Below are positions 7,681 through 10,044 of a stretch of DNA of 10,044 bases, in pieces. Below the pieces are notes generated by a model. That model saw only the letters and a program-made list of their open reading frames with translations, searched no databases and was not told the origin of the DNA. Position 1 is the stretch's first letter. The number at the start of each line of letters is the position of its first letter. Source of the stretch: Larix sibirica (taxonomy: Eukaryota; Streptophyta; Pinopsida; Pinales; Pinaceae); NCBI GenBank assembly GCA_004151065.3, contig NWUY0300013947.1:44265-54308 (forward strand), written 5' to 3'. The position numbers were made by a program, and so were the translations under genes.

Positions 7681-7770
7681 AGCTAAATACCAACATAAAT
7701 CCATCTTAACTATGACTCTATAAAGCGCCGAGAAGGATCAAATCTCTTGAGGTGTAAAGTCCTTTTAGAG
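7681..7770 (-). pseudogene. ATG1: Possible ATG1 catalytic-loop exon remnant
   Basis: The minus strand reads L-stop-KDFTPQEI-stop-SFS and, 10 codons later, VKMDLCWYLAF. The first part resembles the HRDLKPQNLLLS catalytic loop (D, P and Q kept). The second falls where LKI.DFGFA with the Mg-binding Asp is expected, with K and D kept. Order and strand agree with the other ATG1 pieces downstream. Stops are TAA 7767-7765 and TGA 7740-7738. KDFTPQEI also resembles an Hsp70 segment, so the assignment is weak and rests mostly on context. Confidence 0.3.
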
Positions 7771-7933
7771 TGCAGTGCTTGATAGAGCAAGAATTAAGAT
7801 GGATAGTTATAGTACACAATAATAATTAGACAATTTCGTTACAAAATTTAATATTTATAAGATATTTCATTTGCATTAAGTATAAAGAGAATAAAATGAA
7901 ATTAGAGTAATTTAAACATAACGATAATATTAC

Positions 7934-8919
7934 CTCTCTCATCAGGTGGCTCATTCGGTGTGAAGAAGATCTCAGGGAACCCTCTCTAGTCCAAGCCGAC
8001 ATATGGATATGGAACCATGACTAGTGCATGGTCCTCCTCATTTACCAACATCTCAACACATCTGAGGTGATCCTAGATGGGAACTTAGGCTGTCCCCTCT
8101 TGGGAATCATCTTCCCCCACATGCGCATATGCACCTTGGTCGTTGGCCTAGGAGGTCGGTTCTCAAATGATGGCCTCGTGGCTAGAAACCTCTCAAAAAA
8201 TAAACAAAAAAGCTCTGAAACAGAAGGTAAGTTGGACCTCCCATCATTGACTGCAGGACATCTATCCAAAGCATAACAAAACTTCCGCAAAAAAATGGCA
8301 TACCACCTAATGCATCTAGGTATCTGCATTAAAGAGTCAACATAATACAATAAAGGGAAACTAATATGTTTCCCATCACTAGTGGAGTGCACCAACGTCA
8401 TAAGAAAAAGAGAGAGCCACCTAACCTCCTCTTGAACAAAAGCATAGATACTAAGCTGCCCATTGCTCACCTGGAAATCAGAGGGATGGACAACTGCATC
8501 ACTAATATATCTCAGAGAGTAAGCTAGTTGACTATCTACTGTAGAACCAACCGGGACATCATGGAACCAGGGTAAATACTCCCATCTCCTAGATATCCCA
8601 GTGATGAAATAAGTATCCTCCTAAGTGGGCTAGAACCACTGAATGGAACCAACAAAAAATGCTTTCCTATGATGATCCCAACGTCGGATGAATTGACATA
8701 ATAATGAAGAGTTACCATTAAGGGATGTAGCCTCCTGATAGAACTTCAGGAGACCAACAATCCTCAATAGCTCTCGTGTTTGAGCAGTAATGGGGTGAGG
8801 GTACACATCCCTCTCCCTCTCCCTAGCCTCCCATTGTTTACCATGTTGTACTGTTCCAACTATGCACGCTCCAGTTGAGCAGCTTGTTGCTGCTCACGAC
8901 TTTGTTTCACATATTTCAT
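7934..8919 (-). pseudogene. Decayed plant transposon-type ORF
   Basis: A long minus-strand coding region starts at a possible Met (8919) with a Gln/Glu-rich stretch (SREQQQAAQLERA), probably helical. Stop TAG 8862-8860 follows, then a frameshift near 8855-8825 into a frame reading EARERERDVYPHPITAQTRE, LLRIVGLLKFYQEATSLNG, FIRRWDHHRKAFFVG, EDTYFITGISRRWEYLPWF, VSNGQLSIYAFVQEEVRWL, HISFPLLYYVDSLMQIPR and FLRKFCYALDRCPAVNDG. Two more TAGs (8632-8630, 8623-8621) lie just before EDTYF. Near 8090-8055 a second frameshift leads to EMLVNEEDHALVMVPYPYVG, TAG 7988-7986 and FFTPNEPPDERG, with a donor-like GAG|GTAATA at 7933. The ED-YF-TG-RR block and the large domain after it resemble proteins encoded in plant repeats. 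I infer a mobile-element origin but cannot name the family. It sits just upstream of the ATG1 pieces and may have inserted in that locus. Confidence 0.6.
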
Positions 8920-9266
8920 ACAATGAAAATCCTATCTAATAACATCAATAATTTTTTATTTTTTTTCTCTGTAAAAAAGTAAATTTTTACTATTGGTGCA
9001 CCTAAATAACATATGTGTATTGCTACCGGTGCTTTTAAGTTAACCAATTGCATTGCTATCGGTGCGTTGAAATAAGAAGCCAACATAAGTACTAGATTTT
9101 AATATATTTAAAATTGATTTAAATAGTGTGCCAAAGATCCGACGCATCAAAATATTTTATAAAATGTGGTTTGCGGTGCGCTTAAATCACGTTAGCGCAT
9201 TGGTGCTTTAATTATGTAAATGCACCATTGTTTATTACATTTAATGATTTTATAAAAATCTATACA

Positions 9267-9328
9267 CGGTGCGCTCGTGTCACGTCAGAGTACCGACACT
9301 GGTGTACTAACGTAACATGGGCGTACCG
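9267..9328. repeat. 62-bp near-palindrome, unit A
   Basis: The left arm CGGTGCGCTCGTGTCACGTC and the right arm AACGTAACATGGGCGTACCG are near reverse complements, around a centre containing CACTGGTG. Length and inner layout equal the units at 9491 and 9677. Confidence 0.8.
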
Positions 9329-9490
9329 TCATTAAATTTTTATAAAATCGTTAAATCTAGCAAAAGTCGACGTGTTTAGATATTTACATGATGGTGAGTT
9401 TCATCAAAACATGTGCACCGTACACAGTGTGCTTGAATGATTGAAACACCGCAATTTATTATATTTTAAAGTTTTATATTAAACTGTTGA

Positions 9491-9552
9491 CAATGTGCCT
9501 ATGGTACATCAGAGCACTGGTACTAGTGCAATGACGTGACCAAGGAGCACCG
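9491..9552. repeat. 62-bp near-palindrome, unit B
   Basis: The left arm CAATGTGCCTATGGTACATC and right arm TGACGTGACCAAGGAGCACC-G form the same hairpin with more mismatches. The centre is AGAGCACTGGTACTAGTGCA, close to the centre of unit C. Confidence 0.78.
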
Positions 9553-9676
9553 TACAATTATGTATATTATTCAGTTGTTGGTGCCTTCAATTCAAGTAAG
9601 CGCAACATTAATGGTGTGTTGACTTAAACAAAATGGACCGTTTAACAATTGTCAATGTGGAATTAGAATATATTCA

Positions 9677-9738
9677 TGGTGTGCCTATGGCACGTTAGAG
9701 CACTGACATCGGTGCAACGACATGCCCTAGGTGCACCG
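9677..9738. repeat. 62-bp near-palindrome, unit C
   Basis: The left arm TGGTGTGCCTATGGCACGTT and right arm ACGACATGCCCTAGGTGCACC-G face each other around AGAGCACTGACATCGGTGCA. Together the three units imply an ancestor with the left arm CGGTGCGCCTATGTCACGTC and its exact complement on the right. Confidence 0.8.
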
Positions 9739-9869
9739 TCAAATTTATTTTTTGTTCATTTTTAAGGTATTGTTAATCTATGCGTTTGATATATCTAAGT
9801 GCATCGGATAATTGGTGCTCCCAAATATTGAACGCACCGATTATCATTTTTATGTTTCATATAAATTTT

Positions 9870-9981
9870 TACGGTGTGGTGGTGCATTTGAGCCGTTCGG
9901 ATCGCACCGTGTGCGGTGCTGGATGTAAAAATTTAGAGGGTGCACCGCTATCCAATGCGAGCCGGATGACTTGAACACACC
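9870..9981. repeat. Compound inverted repeat at the array end
   Basis: ACGGTGTGGTGGTGCATTTG (9871) and GACTTGAACACACCGCAC (9968) form the outer facing arms. Inside are CGCACCGTGTGCGGTG (a tight palindrome at 9903-9918) and GGTGCACC (9940-9947). These are the strongest and most GC-rich members of the array, and they may mark an element end. Confidence 0.55.
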
Positions 9982-10044
9982 GCACAAAATTTTTAATTTT
10001 TTTTCAAAACTAATACAAATTTAAGCTGAATTCTAAAAAGTAAT

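Larger units (their letters stand above)
8985..9985. repeat. Array of diverged GGTGC/GCACC hairpins
   Basis: Roughly thirty copies of GGTGC-like words and their complement GCACC-like words lie in both orientations over 1 kb, mostly as facing pairs separated by 20-60 bp. Many half-units continue as CTTGAAT or CTTAAAT. AT palindromes of the TTTTATAAAA type recur at about 9144, 9249 and 9337. CpG-containing words (CGGTGCG, CGCACCG, GACGT) are common here but rare in the rest of the window. The array is bounded by T-rich runs at 8951-8966 and 9996-10006. It could be the subterminal region of a DNA transposon or a foldback element. No coding region is supported; the short open frame at 9780-9974 consists of repeat sequence. 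Confidence 0.75.

Noticed and set aside
7681-7770. Hsp70-like reading of KDFTPQEI
   Set aside because: Similar to an Hsp70 segment, but the following residues do not fit and the neighbouring ATG1 pieces favour a kinase catalytic loop.
8985-9985. CRISPR-like or tRNA-like structure in the hairpin array
   Set aside because: Repeats are diverged, inverted and unevenly spaced, in a plant nuclear context; no cloverleaf was found.

Overview
This looks like nuclear DNA from a land plant: AT-rich, gene-poor, with degenerate plant genes, plant-style repeats and splice-like signals, and no intact gene. Large amounts of decayed repeat and wide gaps between related fragments would suit a gymnosperm or another large plant genome, but that is only an inference. 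There is no bacterial, organellar or CRISPR-like structure.

Layout. Positions 54-838 (minus) hold a broken acidic coding exon that I cannot assign. Positions 1521-2135 resemble a decayed copia-type LTR followed by a worn primer-binding site. Positions 2538-2630 (plus) are an isolated fragment of a plant class XI-type myosin head centred on the ATP-binding P-loop. Positions 3081-3600 are nested tandem repeats (194, 21 and 45 bp periods), followed by a short motif cluster to about 3840.

The main gene content is a broken copy of a plant ATG1 autophagy kinase on the minus strand. The kinase C-lobe (5111-5382), a linker (4479-5110) and the C-terminal ATG13-binding type region (3879-4392) follow in the correct order. 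Fainter candidates for the activation-loop and catalytic-loop exons lie upstream at 7278-7319 and 7681-7770. The linker contains an exact 150-bp (50-codon) segment in three tandem copies and an 8-codon segment also repeated three times. Many stops and several frameshifts show it is dead.

Positions 7934-8919 (minus) are a decayed, transposon-type plant ORF with an ED-YF-TG-RR signature. Positions 8985-9985 are an array of diverged hairpins built on GGTGC/GCACC, including three 62-bp near-palindromes. Nothing here forms a working pathway. The window records gene duplication, internal amplification, transposon insertion and decay.
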